From the NCBI RefSeq assembly GCF_016808095.1, contig NC_068974.1, positions 29,558,825 to 29,622,824 of the forward strand: a stretch of DNA of 64,000 bases. Direction: 5' to 3'. The number at the start of each line of letters is the position of its first letter. Position 1 is the first letter of the stretch. This stretch comes from Vigna angularis (Eukaryota; Streptophyta; Magnoliopsida; Fabales; Fabaceae). The notes beneath the pieces were generated by a model, which saw only the letters and a list, made by a program, of their open reading frames with translations, searched no databases and was not told the origin of the DNA. This document shows positions 1 through 11,040 of the stretch, piece by piece. The position numbers were made by a program, and so were the translations under genes.

Positions 1-688
1 CCTCAACCCGCTTCATCTCTGCTGCCACGCCTTCTCAACGAGACGAGTCTAGCCGACGAGGTCGCCGACGATCGCTGCCGCTTCGGCTCCATCCCAGAAT
101 CCCCCGCCAATGCCACCGTGCTAATCCTTTTCCCCTTCCCCACACATCTGGATTCTTTGAACTCCTCACCGATGACGAAAGAGAGGAAACTCACCAATAG
201 AACAGCGTTATATCCTAGTGACCCACTTCGATCCCATTCGCGAAAAATTGCAAATCCATGCTCTGGATTAATATTTGTGTTTTCTGTTATGGATCAATAG
301 CTTGGTAAGTTGTTTGGGATAGTCTTTGTTTTGGCTGATGTTGAATAGTTTTGAATATTCTTATGCTTCACTAGCTAAATGAGATATTCTGTTTCACACA
401 TCTGTATGGGTTTACTTATTGTTACTACATTTCCTCTGCTTTTATGAAAGAAATGTTGAGCGGGAGCCAAATTATAATGTTTTATGAGGATTCATCATGA
501 TTTATATTTGCTTAATATGATGGAAGCTAATTACCGTGTAGCTATGTAATAAGAATTACTATTAAGGAGATATTGAGCTTTTCAACTAGGAAATGGAAGT
601 AAAGTTCAAAGAATGAGTTTTCTGTCATGTGGGCTACCTTTTATGATTCTGTTACTTGTACCTAAAATGTAATTTGCAAAATATTTAG
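1..688. other. No gene identified; GC-rich start then AT-rich DNA
   Basis: The first 200 bases are GC-rich and open on both strands for about 60 codons, but neither translation is recognisable. The rest is AT-rich and intron-like. It lies directly upstream of the pyrophosphatase exon remnants, yet I could not find the transit-peptide exon or the exon normally preceding the first recognised one. Confidence 0.4.
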
Positions 689-1622
689 GTTTCTCCTTGG
701 CATGATATTCCATTGCCATCGGGTGATGATATCTTCAACTTCATTGTTGAGATTCTTAAAGAATCCAGTGCAAAGACGGAGGTTGCAACTGATGAAGCTT
801 TCACTCCGATAAAACAAGATACAGAAAAGGGAAAGCTTTGATATTACCCGTGAGATACAATTTCTGAGCTCATGTTGTTCCTTTCTTATTCTAAATTACA
901 TTATTTGTTATTGGCAGTTCACTTTTAACGTAAATCTATTCTCTATATTATTTTATTGCCTTATTGTTGAGATAAATGTGGTGTGATATTTCTTCTTTAG
1001 TGTTGTCTATTTACTACCATAAATCTACTACTTTCAGGGTTCAATACCCATTGCTGACCTTTGATAGTTACCCTTCCTTCTTAAATGCCATTTTCATGTT
1101 AATTTTTTATCCTTAACAGTTGAAGCATTTTGCATCTCTCATTTAACACATCCTTGACTTCTTTTACTGTGTCTGGTTGATCTAGCTAGACTGATTTGGT
1201 TTCATATTTAGCCTATTCTTAAACACATCTTATTCATGTTCTCCAGCTACAATATACATTGGAACTATGGCTTACTTCCACAAACATGGGAAAATCCATC
1301 TTTTGCAAACTCTAAAGTTGAAGGAGAACTGGGAGATAACGATCCAGGTATTCCATTAATACAGATTGTAGACTTCCCTCCCTACCATAATGTTATATTA
1401 TGAATACAACACAATATGTCTGAAATCATTGTAATTTTGCAGTTGATGTTGTTGAGATTGGTGAAAGAGAGGAAAATATGTGAGGTTTTGAAGGTCAAAC
1501 CCTGGGGTGCATTAGCCATGATTGATGAAGGGGAACTTGATTCGAAAATAGTTGCAATCTCATTAAATGATACAAAGGCATCATTGGCGAATGATGTTAA
1601 TGACGTTGAGAAGCATTTCACT
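689..1622 (+). pseudogene. Soluble inorganic pyrophosphatase (plastid type) pseudogene, three exons
   Basis: Three exon remnants in correct order match plant soluble inorganic pyrophosphatase, which hydrolyses PPi to phosphate. Exon 689-849 reads VSPWHDIPL, then EVATDEAFTPIKQDT. Exon 1247-1347 reads NYGLLPQTWENP and ends GDNDP. Exon 1443-1622 carries VDVVEIGER, KVKPWGALAMIDEGELD and DVEKHF. Splice sites are plausible (AG before 689, GT at 850, AG before 1247, GT at 1348, AG before 1443, GT at 1623). It is broken by TGA at 839-841 where the family has Arg (CGA to TGA) and by a one-base loss near 1475-1480. The N-terminal exons and the C-terminal exons after KHF are not recognisable. The metal-binding DxxxxD stretch straddles the exon 2-3 join. 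Family assignment is confident; the plastid subtype is inferred. Confidence 0.85.
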
Positions 1623-2121
1623 GTAATATCTCTATCACCTAACTGTCTGATAACTTATTTCATAAGTCTGTTCTTGTTCATTTTATAGTTTATGATTATA
1701 TCAAGCAGCTAGATGACTTGTTAAATGTTTGATCCAAACTACCTAGTTAGGGCAGTCAACTTATTTACCATTACTACATATTGACTAAAAAGATTACTAA
1801 GTCAAACATAAATAGTATTGGTTGTACAATTAATGTTAGGAGATTAATGTGCTTGTTCAGACATCAAACCAGGTCCCTAGTTTTTACTATTATATATTAA
1901 AGAGATTTTTGGATTGAAAATTAGAGAAAAAAATCATAATGCCTCTACGTTGTAGATAATCAATTCCTCATATTCGGAACAGTAAATGGTAGTATAACAT
2001 TTCTTCTCTTTTTACTTTATTTGTATATCAATAAGGAACTTCTAAACAATTTGATTTACCATACGTCATTTAAAATAGTTAGCAAACTTTCTGGTCTGAT
2101 ATATAAAACCTCACTATTATA

Positions 2122-2162
<41 letters not shown>

Positions 2163-2579
2163 GTGTGTATTTACCAGTAGAAGCAGTCCGAAACAAACTA
2201 TAGTACTTTGTAAAATTGTACTTTCCCATTGGTTATCTTAACAAATTCATTTTTTTTTTCTTTCTTGCAAAATTGTATGAGTATAATTATAATTATTTTT
2301 TTATCATTTCAGCAAGCTGGTGATGCAAATGAGCCCAAGTCTCCTTTGAGTACAAGATCCAAGACATTCATCTTGTGGAGGTAACATTTAGGGAGTTTAT
2401 AAATTTTTTTTAGGATAAAACTATATCTAGTTTATTATGAATTTTGAGTACTTATTGATTAAGTTGTAAGGATGAGTTTTATTTTAAATTGATTTTATGT
2501 TACTATGATGATTTTGACAATGAAATTATATGAATTTGTGATGTCATTAATATGTTTGAATATTGTTACAAATAAATAT
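1623..2579. other. AT-rich non-coding DNA
   Basis: No convincing coding exon. A short open stretch at about 2313-2380 preceded by a CAG acceptor-like site looks exon-like but matches nothing I recognise, and it is not the pyrophosphatase C-terminus. Confidence 0.4.
2126..2160. repeat. (AT)n microsatellite
   Basis: About 17 uninterrupted TA dinucleotides followed by a short GT run. Confidence 0.95.
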
Positions 2580-3021
2580 TTTTGATTCAAAAATATAACC
2601 ACCTCAAATGGTGACGAAAATTAAATAATTCTACCAAAATAAAGTAATAAACCTTAAATTAAATAATACAAATGAGGGAGGTTACAACTTCCAAAGTATA
2701 ATTGTCAAATTGAATAGTATATATTAATATCACAAAATAGTGTAAAAATTATAGGTATTTTTTGTAATCAAATGATTGAAAATAAAGGAGGTTAAAAACT
2801 GCCACAAAATAATAGTTAGTAATAGAGGAGGTTTTTACCCTCTGCAGAAAAACTTCTGCAAATTGAATGTGATACCAGGGGTCGCGGAAAATCCCTGCAG
2901 ATAGGTTGTGGCGACTCAAACTGCGACGGTTTGAAAAACCTCCGGAAATTATTTTGCGGAGGGTAAAAACTCCCGCAAATCGAAAAAAGAACCTCCACTA
3001 AATAACAGTTTTTTTATAGTG
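2580..3021 (-). mobile_element. CACTA-like terminal segment (one end)
   Basis: The right edge reads TTTTTTTATAGTG, the reverse complement of a CACTATAAAAAA terminus. Inside it are repeated, partly palindromic subterminal blocks built on AACCTCC and CTGCAAAT or their complements (2816-3000), a layout typical of CACTA transposons. I could not find a matching left CACTA end or a transposase gene, so this is either a truncated element or a deletion derivative. The left limit is approximate. Confidence 0.5.
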
Positions 3022-3164
3022 ATATCAGATGGTAGAGCATGATTTAGGTGTATAGGGGTTAAGGGTTGGGGAGTGGATGGGATGGTTTGAAGATAGGGGT
3101 TGGATGAGTTAGTTATGGTGATTTGTTAGGTTGGTTCAATAGTGTGGGTAGAGGCTAGGCGATG

Positions 3165-4206
3165 TGTTACCAATGAGGAGCATTGGTAAATTTAAAGATA
3201 AATGATTTTGATGATGCTGAAAGACGATAGATTGTTATAGTTGTTTTAAAAGCACTTTGTAGATTATAAATGTATTAGGAAAAGCCTTAAACATGTAATA
3301 CTTAGAAAAATTCGTATTTCTAGAACTGCTACGCATTTAATCGATTATTAGAAGCTATAATCGATTATCCTAAGCCCTTCTGAAAAACCTCGTTGCTCTG
3401 GAATAATCGATTATTACTCCAAATAATCGATTATCACTAGTTCTGATAAGAACTGCCAAAGTCTCTGGAATAATCGATTATTCCTTAGGATAATCGATTA
3501 TCACTTTTTGAAAACCCTATAACGGACTTGAATAATCGATTATCACTAACAATAATCGATTATTTGTGGCAGTTATAATTCATCTCTGCAAACTTAGACC
3601 AGTTGGCTATATAGGTTAGTTTCAAAACTCTTAGAAAATAACTCTGAGCTTTTGAGAATACAGTGTGATCTGAGGAAGTTCCATAAGCTAGTTCATTGCA
3701 CTGCCTAGTCTCGTGAAAAGGAGAAGCTCACGCTTTGTGGGTCAAAGGTCGGAGCGATTCTCTTCGAGTTGGCAACGCTACTGTTCTTCCAGTTCGTTGA
3801 TCGAAGGAAGAACTGTTCTGCACTGTTCCGGTTCGTCAGTCGAAGGAAAGTGTAGATTGCTTGCTTCCAGTTCGTTGGTCGAAGGAAGGTTTTATCTTTC
3901 TGTTTTTATTCACTCTTAATTGTAATTTGTTGAAACTGATTTTAGTGAAATCGTTAATCACTTTTTATAGTGATTAATAACTGGACGTAGATTCTTTTGA
4001 ATCGAACCAGGATAAAAATCCAGTGTGTCAAGTTTTCTATTACTTACACTCGTTACTGTTTTATGCACATCAATTGTTTGTTAAATTTTCTCTAAGAAAA
4101 TTGATTTTCTAAAACGGACCATCATAACTTGATTTGTGACCGTAACACGCTTTCCGAGTATTTTATTCCGCTGCGCGACTCTATAACGGTATCGATTGTT
4201 CCGACA
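3165..4206 (+). repeat. 5' LTR of the SIRE-type element
   Basis: 1042 bp, TG...CA ends. It contains eight copies of the palindrome TAATCGATTA arranged as four pairs (see findings). The open frame at 3713-3919 is in the LTR and recurs in the other LTR at 11589-11795. It is LTR sequence, not a separate gene. Confidence 0.93.
3338..3562. promoter_or_regulatory. Four paired TAATCGATTA palindromes in the LTR
   Basis: Exact copies start at 3338, 3358, 3404, 3424, 3471, 3491, 3533 and 3553. Within each pair the distance is exactly 20 bp. Pairs recur every 62-67 bp. The spacers between pair members are all different. A regulatory role is inferred from the regular spacing and the LTR position; the binding factor is unknown. 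Confidence 0.6.
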
Positions 4207-4208
4207 AT

Positions 4209-4220
4209 TGGTATCAAAGC
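4209..4220 (+). other. Primer-binding site, initiator tRNA-Met type
   Basis: TGGTATCAAAGC lies two bases after the 5' LTR. The plant initiator Met-tRNA complement is TGGTATCAGAGC, so there is one mismatch (G to A). Confidence 0.85.
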
Positions 4221-4252
4221 TTGCTTTGATATTCTTTCAAACTTTTGTGAAA

Positions 4253-5905
4253 ATGGCCGGTCATCAAAATCAAGTATATGCTGAGGGTGCATCCATCAAC
4301 ATACCCCCTCTTTTTACTAGTGATAACTATGCCTTCTAGAAAGTCAGAATGGAAATTTTTATGGGGTCTGTTGACAGAGGCATCTGGGAAGCTGTGTTAA
4401 ATGGTCCCTATATTCCTAAAAGAACAGTTGATGGTGTAGAAGTAGAAAAACCATACTTTAACTGGACTCCTGAGGAAAATAGAAGAGCCCAATTTGATAT
4501 TAAGGCTCGTAATATTATTTCATCTGCTGTAGTACTTGATGAATTTTATAAAATTTCAGTGTGTAAGACAGCACAGGAAATGTGGGAGGTCCTCAGAGTC
4601 ACACATGAGGGTACAGACGACGTGAAACGTGGAAGGAAGAATACACTCATCCAGGAGTATGAGATGTTCAGAATGCAACCTGGAGAAACAATTTATGATG
4701 TCCAGAAGCGTTTCACTCACATTGTGAACCACCTAACAGGTTTAGGTAAGACTTTTGACACTGATGAATTGAATGTGAAAATATTGAAATCATTAGACAG
4801 GTCTTGGCAACCAAAGGTGACTGCCATCTCGGAGTCTCAAAACCTCACTCAGATGTCAACGACGATTCTCTTTGGAAAGCTTCGTGAGCATGAGCTTGAG
4901 CTGAGAAGATTAACTGCAGAAGAGGATCAAGGCAAAAGAAAGACGCTTGCCTTCAAGTCTGAAATTTCAAAAGGAAAAAGTTCTAAGAGAATTGAGAACG
5001 ATGATTCCGATGACGATGAGGAAAACATGAGTCTTATGATTAAGAAGTTTGCTAAATTTATGAAAGCAAAGGGAAAAGACAAATACCGTGGAGAAAGGAA
5101 AGAAAATCAAGGATCTCCATCAAGCATTAAATGTTATGGATGTGGAGAAAGAGGTCATGTGAAGACTGACTGTCCTAAAAATAGGAAAAATGAAGAAAAG
5201 AAAGAAAGAAAGTTTCCAAAGAAGAAGAAAGCTTACATAGCTTGGGAAGAGAATGCTTCTAGTTCTTCAAGCTTAAGCGATTCAGATGAAGAAGCAAATT
5301 TGTGCTTAATGGCAGACTTAGAAGATGCAGGAAGCCAAGTAAGTGATTCTAGCTTAGAGTCAAGTGATGAGTTTGATTTACAAAAGGCATTTCTTGATTT
5401 GTTAAATGAATCTGAAAAACTTGATTTTGCTCATAAAAAGCTAAAGAAAGAGCATAATGAATTGAAATTGAGGTATGAAAAAGTACTAGATGATGAAGTT
5501 GTTTTGAGAAACAAAGTTAGTAATCTGGAAACTAAATTATCTGAATCTGATGTTGTTGTACAACCTGTTGAATGTATATCGTGTAAGAGTCATATGTTTG
5601 ATATTGACATTCTTGAGAATTTACTTGCAAAGGCAACCAAGTCTAATTCACATGTCAAAACAAACTTTACAAGAAGTAATGCTGGAAATAGAAACATGCA
5701 TCAACACAAAAAGTCTAAAGTAAAAAGAACTCATAGAGTTTGGGTAGAAAAAGGGACTTTTGTGAAAAATAAAGTGTGTGAGGCTTGTTGTTTTTACTGC
5801 ATGAAATATGGTCACACCTCAAACAAGTGCAACATTAAACATTTTGGTGTTGCAAATGGTAAATATGTATGGGTTAAAATTGTGAAAGGATGTGTGTCTG
5901 CATAA
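4253..5905 (+). pseudogene. gag: gag of the SIRE-type copia element
   Basis: Encodes the retrotransposon capsid/nucleocapsid polyprotein. The likely start is ATG at 4253 (MAGHQNQVYAEG). Frame is kept to the TAA at 5903-5905, but TAG at 4337-4339 interrupts it where copia gags have Trp (NYAF-W-KVRM), consistent with TGG to TAG. The UBN2/gag core runs to about 4900. A first CCHC zinc knuckle (CYGCGERGHVKTDC) lies at about 5132-5173 and a second (CX2CX4HX4C, with FYCMKYGHTSNK) near 5788-5829. A charged, coiled-coil-like segment lies between them (about 5370-5560). The gag-pol linker 5906-5990 stays in the same frame but holds further TAA, TAA, TAG and TGA codons. Confidence 0.88.
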
Positions 5906-5983
5906 ACTAACCCCAAGGACCCATAATAAGATTGGGGACCTAAATTCTTGCTCAATTTTATTTTGTAGGAACCTACTAAGTGA

Positions 5984-8900
5984 AAGAAGTCATTGTGGTA
6001 TCTTGACAGTGGTTGTTCAAGACACATGACCGGTGACAGGAAAAAGTTTATATCTTTTGAGAAGAAGAAGCAAGGATTTGTGAGCTATGGGGATAACAAC
6101 AAAGGTATAATCATTGGAACTGGAGACATTGGAGGAGGAAACACATTGATAATAAAGGACGTGTTATGTGTTGAAGGTCTCAAACACAATCTCCTAAGCA
6201 TAAGCCAACTATGCGACAAGGATCTCACGGTAACCTTTGAAAGTGATAAATGCACTGTATATTTTAAAAATTCTACTGAGATTGCTTTGCAAGGTGTTAG
6301 GCATAATAACGTTTACTTGATAGATATTGAAAGTGCATCTAGTCATAACATAACATGTTTAGTTGCTAAAGAAGAAAATCCTTGGCTATGGCATAAAAGA
6401 GCTGCACATATTCATATGCAACATTTGAATAAATTGATTTCAAAAGATCTTGTGATTTGTTTGCCTAATTTAAAATTTGAGAAAGACAAAATCTGCTCTG
6501 CATGTCAAAAGGGAAAGCAAACAAAATCCTCATTTTCGTCTAAAACCATAATTTCAACATCAAAACCTTTAGAACTTTTGCATATGAACTTGTTTGGTCC
6601 ATCTAGAATTAAAAGTTTTGGTGGCAACTACTATGCCCTTGTGATTGTTGATGATTACACTAGATTTACTTGGACATTTTTCTTAACCTTGAAAAGTGAA
6701 GCTTTTAAAGCATTCAAATCGTTTGCAAAACGTGTTCAAAATGAAAAGGAATTGAAAATCAAAACTTTGAGAAGTGATCACGGTGGTGAATTTGAAAATG
6801 AATCTTTTGAAAAGTTTTGTGAAGAACATGGAATTGCTCATAATTTTTATGCTCCAAGAACTCCCCAACAAAATGGTGTTGTTGAAAGGAAAAATAGGTC
6901 ATTAGAAGAACTAGCTAGGACTCTTTTAAATGAATCTAATGTGCCAAAATACTTTTGGGCTGATGCAGTTAGTACTGCTTGTTACGTGTTGAACTGAATG
7001 CTAATTAGGCCTATTCTTAAGCTAACTCCCTATGAACTGTTTAACGGTAGAAAACCAAATGTATCTCATTTGAAAATCTTTGGATGCAAATGTTTTGTTT
7101 TGAATAATGGTAAAGATAATCTAGGCAAATTTGATGCTAAATCTGATGAGGCAATCTTCTTAGGATATTCTTTAACTAGCAAAGCATATAGGATGTTTAA
7201 TAGAAGAACCTTGAAAATTGAAGAATCAATGCATGTTGTCTTTGATGAAATTGTGGACCTTGAGGTGAACCCTCTTGAGTCAAATAAACCAATTGCAGGT
7301 GATGAGGATTATTTGAGGGAAGCTCTTGAAGAGATGTATCTAAATGAACACTATCCTCTAGAAACTCAAAATGAACATCAAGTAGTTGATCCTAAAAGCT
7401 ATCAACAACCAAGAGGACTTTCTCTGGACAACATCATCGGAGATATATTAAAAGGGGTAACTACTAGACACAATCTTAATAATTTCTGCTTAACAGTAGC
7501 TTTTGTGTCTCAGGTAGAACCTAAGAACATAAAGGAAGCTCTTCAAGATGATAAATGGTGTGTTGCTATGCAAGAAGAACTGAATCAATTTGAAAGGAAT
7601 GATGTTTGGGAACTCATTCCTAAACAAGATGATTATCAAATCATTGGAACAAAGTGGGTGTTTAGAAACAAGCTTGATGAAGATGGAAACATCACAAAGA
7701 ACAAAGCCAGGTTAGTTGCAAAGGGCTACTGTCAAGAGGAAGGTATCGACTATGATGAAACTTACGCCCCAGTAGCCAGGTTAGAAGCAATTAGATTGTT
7801 ACTTGCTTATGCATCTTTGATGAAGTTTAAATTGTACCAAATGGATGTGAAAAGTGCATTTTTGAATGGTTTCATTAAAGAAGAGGTATACGTTAGTCAA
7901 CCTCCTGGTTTTGAGGATTTTAAATATCCTGATCATGTTTATAAGTTGAAAAAGGCCTTGTATGGTCTTAAACAGGCACCTAGGTCTTGGTATGAAAGAC
8001 TGAGTACTTTCTTGATTGAAAATGACTTCTCTCGAGGAAAGGTTGATTCAACCTTGTTTATTAAGAAAGTAGAAAAACATATCTTGATTGTTCAAGTATA
8101 CGTAGATGATATCATTTTTGGGTCTACAAATGATTCATTGTGTGAGGGATTTGCACAAATAATGCAAGGTGAATTTGAAATGTCTATGATGGGTGAGCTT
8201 AACTTCTTCTTAGGACTGCAAATAAAGCAAATAGATGGGGAACTTTTGTCTCCCAAACTAAATATTGTAGAGAAGTGCTTAAGAAGTTTGGTATGGATAC
8301 TTGTAAAGAAGCCAACACACCTATGGCAACGTCTTGCTATTTAGATAAGGATGAATCTGGTGAAGGAGTAAATGAAACCATGTTTAGAGGAATGATAGGA
8401 TCCTTATTGTATCTAACTGCTAGTAGACCAGACATTATGCAAAGTGTGTGTGTGCTAGGTACCAAGCTAATCCTAAAGAATCTCATCTAATTGCTGTCAA
8501 ACGGATTTTGAAATACCTTAAAGGAACCCCATCTTTTGGACTTTGGTATCCTTCTGATGCTTTACCTAGTTTGATAGGTTATTCTGATGCAGATTATGGT
8601 GGCTGTAAAATTGATAGGAAAAGTACTAGTGGAACGTGTCATTTCTGGGCTGTTCTTTAGTGTCTTGGCATTCAAAGAAACAAGCTTGTGTAGCCTTATC
8701 TACCACTGAAGCTGAATACATTGCTGCTGGAAATTGTTGTGCCCAAATTTTATGGATGAAACAACAACTAGAGGATTTTGATATCTTCCTTGATCACATT
8801 CCTCTGAAATGTGATAATACTAGTGCTATCAACCTAACTAAGAACCCCATAATGCACTCAAGAACTAAGCACATTGAAATTAGACATCATTTCTTGAGAG

Positions 8901-9037
8901 ACCACATTCAAAAGGGAGATTGCCAAATTGAATACATTGACACTTTACATCAATTGGCTGATATCTTCACTAAAGCACTACCCAAAGATAGATTCTATGA
9001 GCTTAGAAGAGAGTTAGGGGTGTTAGATATGTCCTAA
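5984..9037 (+). pseudogene. pol: pol (protease, integrase, RT, RNase H) of the SIRE-type copia element
   Basis: Domains in copia order. Protease: active-site DSG in WYLDSGCSRHMTGD (about 5993-6034). GAG-pre-integrase HHCC finger: WHKRAAHIHM and CSACQKG (about 6390-6510). Integrase core about 6560-6960: second Asp in RSDHGGEF and Glu in PQQNGVVERK are present, but the expected first Asp in the HMDLFGP-type motif is Asn (AAC, 6587-6589). Reverse transcriptase about 7530-8300 with YVDDIIFG near 8098. RNase H about 8570-8960 with SDADYGG, STTEAEYIA and CDNTSA. Lesions: TGA at 6995-6997 (CGA to TGA at an Arg site) and three frameshifts near 8255-8275, 8440-8450 and 8630-8640. None of the pol products can be complete. 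Confidence 0.9.
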
Positions 9038-9084
9038 ACTCCAGATTTATGATTTTTTCTCAATTCTCGTAAGATCAACGCTTT

Positions 9085-9423
9085 TAATCAATTATCATAG
9101 GATAATAATCGATTATTTTTGGCTTTGGCAAAAGCCCCTATTCGCAGATAATCGATTATACCATAGAACAATCGATTATTCATATTCAAACTCAAAACTG
9201 GACATTCATGCGAAGATAATCGATTATCTTCATACATAATCGATTATTACACAATTTCTGGAAAGTGACTTATGAGCAGATAATCGATTATGACTTACAA
9301 TAATTGATTATTACGTGATCTGCATCAAAAATATAGCCGTTACAGTGAATTCTAACGGCTGGAAACGGTCATAAACGGCTAGTTTCTCCGTTTTTCTTAT
9401 AAATAGCCCCCTATAATCGATTA
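9085..9423. promoter_or_regulatory. Second array of paired TAATCGATTA palindromes, pol-env gap
   Basis: Exact or one-base-variant copies start at 9085, 9106, 9149, 9169, 9217, 9237, 9281 and 9301, as pairs 21, 20, 20 and 20 bp apart. Pairs recur every 64-68 bp. A single exact copy sits at 9414. This reproduces the LTR arrangement at an internal site between pol and the env-like ORF and could mark a second regulatory region for the downstream ORF. That role is inference. Confidence 0.55.
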
Positions 9424-9523
9424 TTACTCACTTCTTTGCACCCAGAAACTTGTTGCACCCAAATCTGAACCCAATCTCTTCATCTTTCTTCTTTCCTTCC
9501 AAAGTTTTTTGCCCACTTCTCTC

Positions 9524-10705
9524 ATGGCTGATTCAAGAAGAACCCGAAGGAGGACTGCTGGTGCTTCTTCCTCTCGCTCCCGAAATGTTCGTCCTGCTTC
9601 CATCGAAGGTTGGATTTCAGATGAGGAGCAACATGGTGACTATGTCCATTTCTGGCAAGAACGACGAATCATGGCGGTAAAGTTCATCCGCCTCGACTTT
9701 TATCGTTTTTATGGCTTTCAATTTCCAGATCTGTTTCATGCTCAAGGACTTACTCATCTCGTGGAGCAAAAGGGGTGCATCTACCCTGATCTCATCCGTG
9801 TTTTCTACTTCAATATGCGTTATCGTGACGGCATCATCACAACAAAAGTGAAAGGTGTCCCTATAATTCTGGATGATGACATATGGACGAATGTCGCAAA
9901 ACTCACACTATGGGATGATGCTGTCAAAATCCATCTTGGAGTTCCGGACTTCAATCGTCTCCTCGCCTTTCAATCCTTTTTGCGCCATCCTGAACAACAA
10001 ATCAATCGTCGATAGCTGCTTGTGGGTGGATTCAAGGTTGAAGAAAGGATGATTCACTACCTAATTGTATGGATCCTATGTCCTCGTGCCACTAACCATG
10101 CTCAATGCTCGGAGCAAGATCTTCTACTACTATAGGGGCTTTTAAATCACATCCACATTGATTGGCCAGCCCTCATCTCCGACACAATGGTAAAGGCCAA
10201 GAAATATCCTTCTTATCATTTTTCATATGCCCTTCTCATCTCTCGAATTTTAGAATACAAAGGTGTAAGTGTGGACGGCGAACTCACTACCGCCATTCAA
10301 GCAATTGGCACTGAAATTGGTGAGACAACATTTCGCCAAATGGGTTTTGTTGCTCGTGGCCGTGTGATCATTCACAAGGATGATGATCACCACACAGAGG
10401 CCAATGACGATATGGACGCCCATATGGTTGCTCTAGTCCCAGCTGCTACCTCTGCTGATGTTGGTTCTTCTCCCATGCCTTCCACTTCATCCCTGACTAT
10501 GGAGGAGCATTTTGCAAACCTATCAAAACACCTGGAGGATATGCGTCTCTTTCAACAGACTCACTTTGACCAAATATATGAGTGACAACAAAATCATGAA
10601 GAATTTGTGATCGACCAGTTCAATGACCTTGATACTCGCATTGGAAACATTGAAAATCACTTTAATCTCCAACCTCTAGAGAGACCACCAAGTCCTGAAT
10701 TTTAG
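9524..10705 (+). pseudogene. env-like third ORF of the SIRE-type element
   Basis: SIRE-lineage copia elements carry an extra ORF after pol, called envelope-like or putative plant transposon protein; its function is not established. The frame from ATG 9524 (MADSRRTRRRTAG) to TAG 10703-10705 is continuous, about 393 codons, except for three in-frame stops: TAG 10013-10015, TAG 10133-10135 and TGA 10583-10585. The N-terminus is Arg/Ser-rich. The middle has the recognisable block with ERRIMAVKFIRLDFY and DDDIWTNVAKL. The C-terminus looks helical and Gln-rich. I see no strong transmembrane segment, so an envelope role is not supported by sequence alone. Confidence 0.75.
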
Positions 10706-10862
10706 ATTTAGGATTTTATGTTAGTGTGCTTTCATGTTTTGTTCGTTTTTGAATTCCTCGTATGTTTTATCATGTTCATGTCTTGCTTTATGTGCCCTTG
10801 TAATCTTTAATGTTTTCATGAATAAAATGATCTATTGTTTTAGTACATACACTGTTTAATTG

Positions 10863-10926
10863 AGGGGGAGCTCATATTAAGGGGGAGCATTATAACTCTT
10901 TTTGCTTATGATAAAAAAGGGGGAGA
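10863..10926 (+). other. Upstream polypurine-tract repeats
   Basis: Three extra GGGGGAG-containing purine runs (10863-10870, 10879-10888, 10913-10926) precede the true tract beside the 3' LTR. Multiple polypurine tracts after the env-like ORF are a known trait of SIRE-like elements. Confidence 0.6.
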
Positions 10927-11026
10927 AATATGTGCAGTTACTACTAACTCTTATTGTTGTCTGTCAGTTTGTATCTTTTGCAGATAACCCAAAATTGCTT
11001 TTAAAAAGTGATTTTTGATCATCATC

Positions 11027-11040
11027 AAAAAGGGGGAGAT
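11027..11040 (+). other. Polypurine tract of the SIRE-type element
   Basis: AAAAAGGGGGAGAT abuts the 3' LTR start at 11041; this is the expected plus-strand priming site. Confidence 0.85.

Noticed and set aside
1416..1688. Frame containing KVKPWGALAMIDEGELD taken as a small gene
   Set aside because: It starts in an intron in the wrong frame for the upstream exon and merely covers exon 3 of the pyrophosphatase pseudogene.
3338..3562. Regularly spaced short palindromes looked CRISPR-like
   Set aside because: The repeat is only 10 bp, lies inside a plant LTR that is duplicated with the element, and the spacing alternates between pairs. There are no cas genes and the DNA is eukaryotic.
3713..3919. 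68-residue frame repeated at 11589-11795
   Set aside because: It lies within both LTRs and is duplicated only because the LTR is; no family resemblance.
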